NCBI GenBank assembly: GCA_021818945.1
Contig: JAKASV010000003.1
Location: forward strand, 1 to 64,000
Reading direction: 5' to 3'
Source of the DNA: a bacterium
GTDB lineage: Bacteria > Babelota > Babeliae > Babelales > Vermiphilaceae
Length of the DNA stretch: 64,000 bases
Shown here in pieces: positions 63,991 through 64,000 of the stretch. Below the pieces are notes generated by a model that was not told the DNA's origin, did not search any database, and saw nothing but the letters and a program-made list of their open reading frames with translations. Each line of letters starts with the position of its first letter. The first letter of the stretch is position 1. The position numbers and the translations under genes were made by a program.

Positions 63991-64000
63991 GTGTTTGTAT
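63991..64000 (+). CDS. Start of a further gene (partial)
   Basis: GGAGGT (63978-63983) lies 7 nt before GTG 63991, and an ATG at 63976 is an alternative in frame. Only a few codons are visible before the window edge, so no product can be named. Confidence 0.3.

Noticed and set aside
1..64000. CRISPR arrays, rRNA genes, prophage or plasmid modules
   Set aside because: None of the required repeat arrays, rRNA blocks, integrases or replication genes were seen.

Overview
The window looks like a chromosome segment of a small, AT-rich, host-dependent bacterium with a Gram-negative-type envelope. The gene content and the style of the accessory proteins fit an intracellular bacterium such as Candidatus Dependentiae (TM6). 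That placement is inference from gene content, since no rRNA gene or database search is available. Supporting signs are sparse regulation, reduced operons (no rimM, rpmD or rpsI in their usual places), many short secreted proteins of unknown function, a chagasin-type cysteine-protease inhibitor, and a pair of secreted ADP-ribose-processing enzymes.

Layout. 1-5 kb: a secreted Trp-rich repeat protein, then ffh-rpsP-khpA-trmD-rplS, in which TrmD carries a second SPOUT methyltransferase domain. 5-8 kb: a lipoprotein, a chagasin-like inhibitor, a strong terminator followed by a degenerate group IIC intron, and three small glycine-zipper proteins on the minus strand. 8-16 kb: murC, a MerR-type regulator, yidC-recR-pepP, two small membrane proteins and an NhaC-type antiporter. 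16-18 kb: rplM (lysine-rich tail, no rpsI) converging on rseP through a perfect 21-bp inverted repeat. 18.5-37.8 kb: the fused str-S10-spc-alpha array with secY, adk, map, infA, rpmJ and rpoA. 37.9-41.5 kb: a CAU tRNA, a zinc-ribbon coiled-coil protein, an RNase HI-like protein, a SpoIID/LytB protein and a YdjM-like membrane protein. 41.5-42.3 kb: an IS200/IS605 element with one in-frame stop, lying against the 3' remnant of a DDE transposase. 42.3-50.5 kb: small secreted or membrane proteins, tatD, an HU protein, serS, a DUF58 pair, a HemW-like radical SAM protein, a flavin-type oxidase and a coiled-coil secreted protein. 50.6-59.2 kb: tRNA-Leu, secD, tRNA-Met, pgsA, gap, nfo, a phosphohexomutase and an SbcC-like ATPase. 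59.3-64 kb: the ADP-ribose enzyme pair, a secreted helical protein, mpg and the start of a further gene.

How the genes work together. Most of the window is translation and membrane-protein biogenesis: ribosomal proteins, EF-G, EF-Tu, IF-1, and Ffh, SecY, SecD, YidC and RseP for the membrane. The novelty is in the accessory part. At 59.3-62.5 kb two adjacent genes encode a probable macrodomain (MavL-like) protein and an ADP-ribosylglycohydrolase. Both start with the same roughly 59-residue module (export signal, membrane-type segment and a basic RP motif), alignable without gaps at 22 of 59 identities. This is best read as a co-targeted system for removing or editing ADP-ribose marks, perhaps on host proteins. 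The degenerate IIC intron behind a terminator and the TrmD fusion are the other notable structures.
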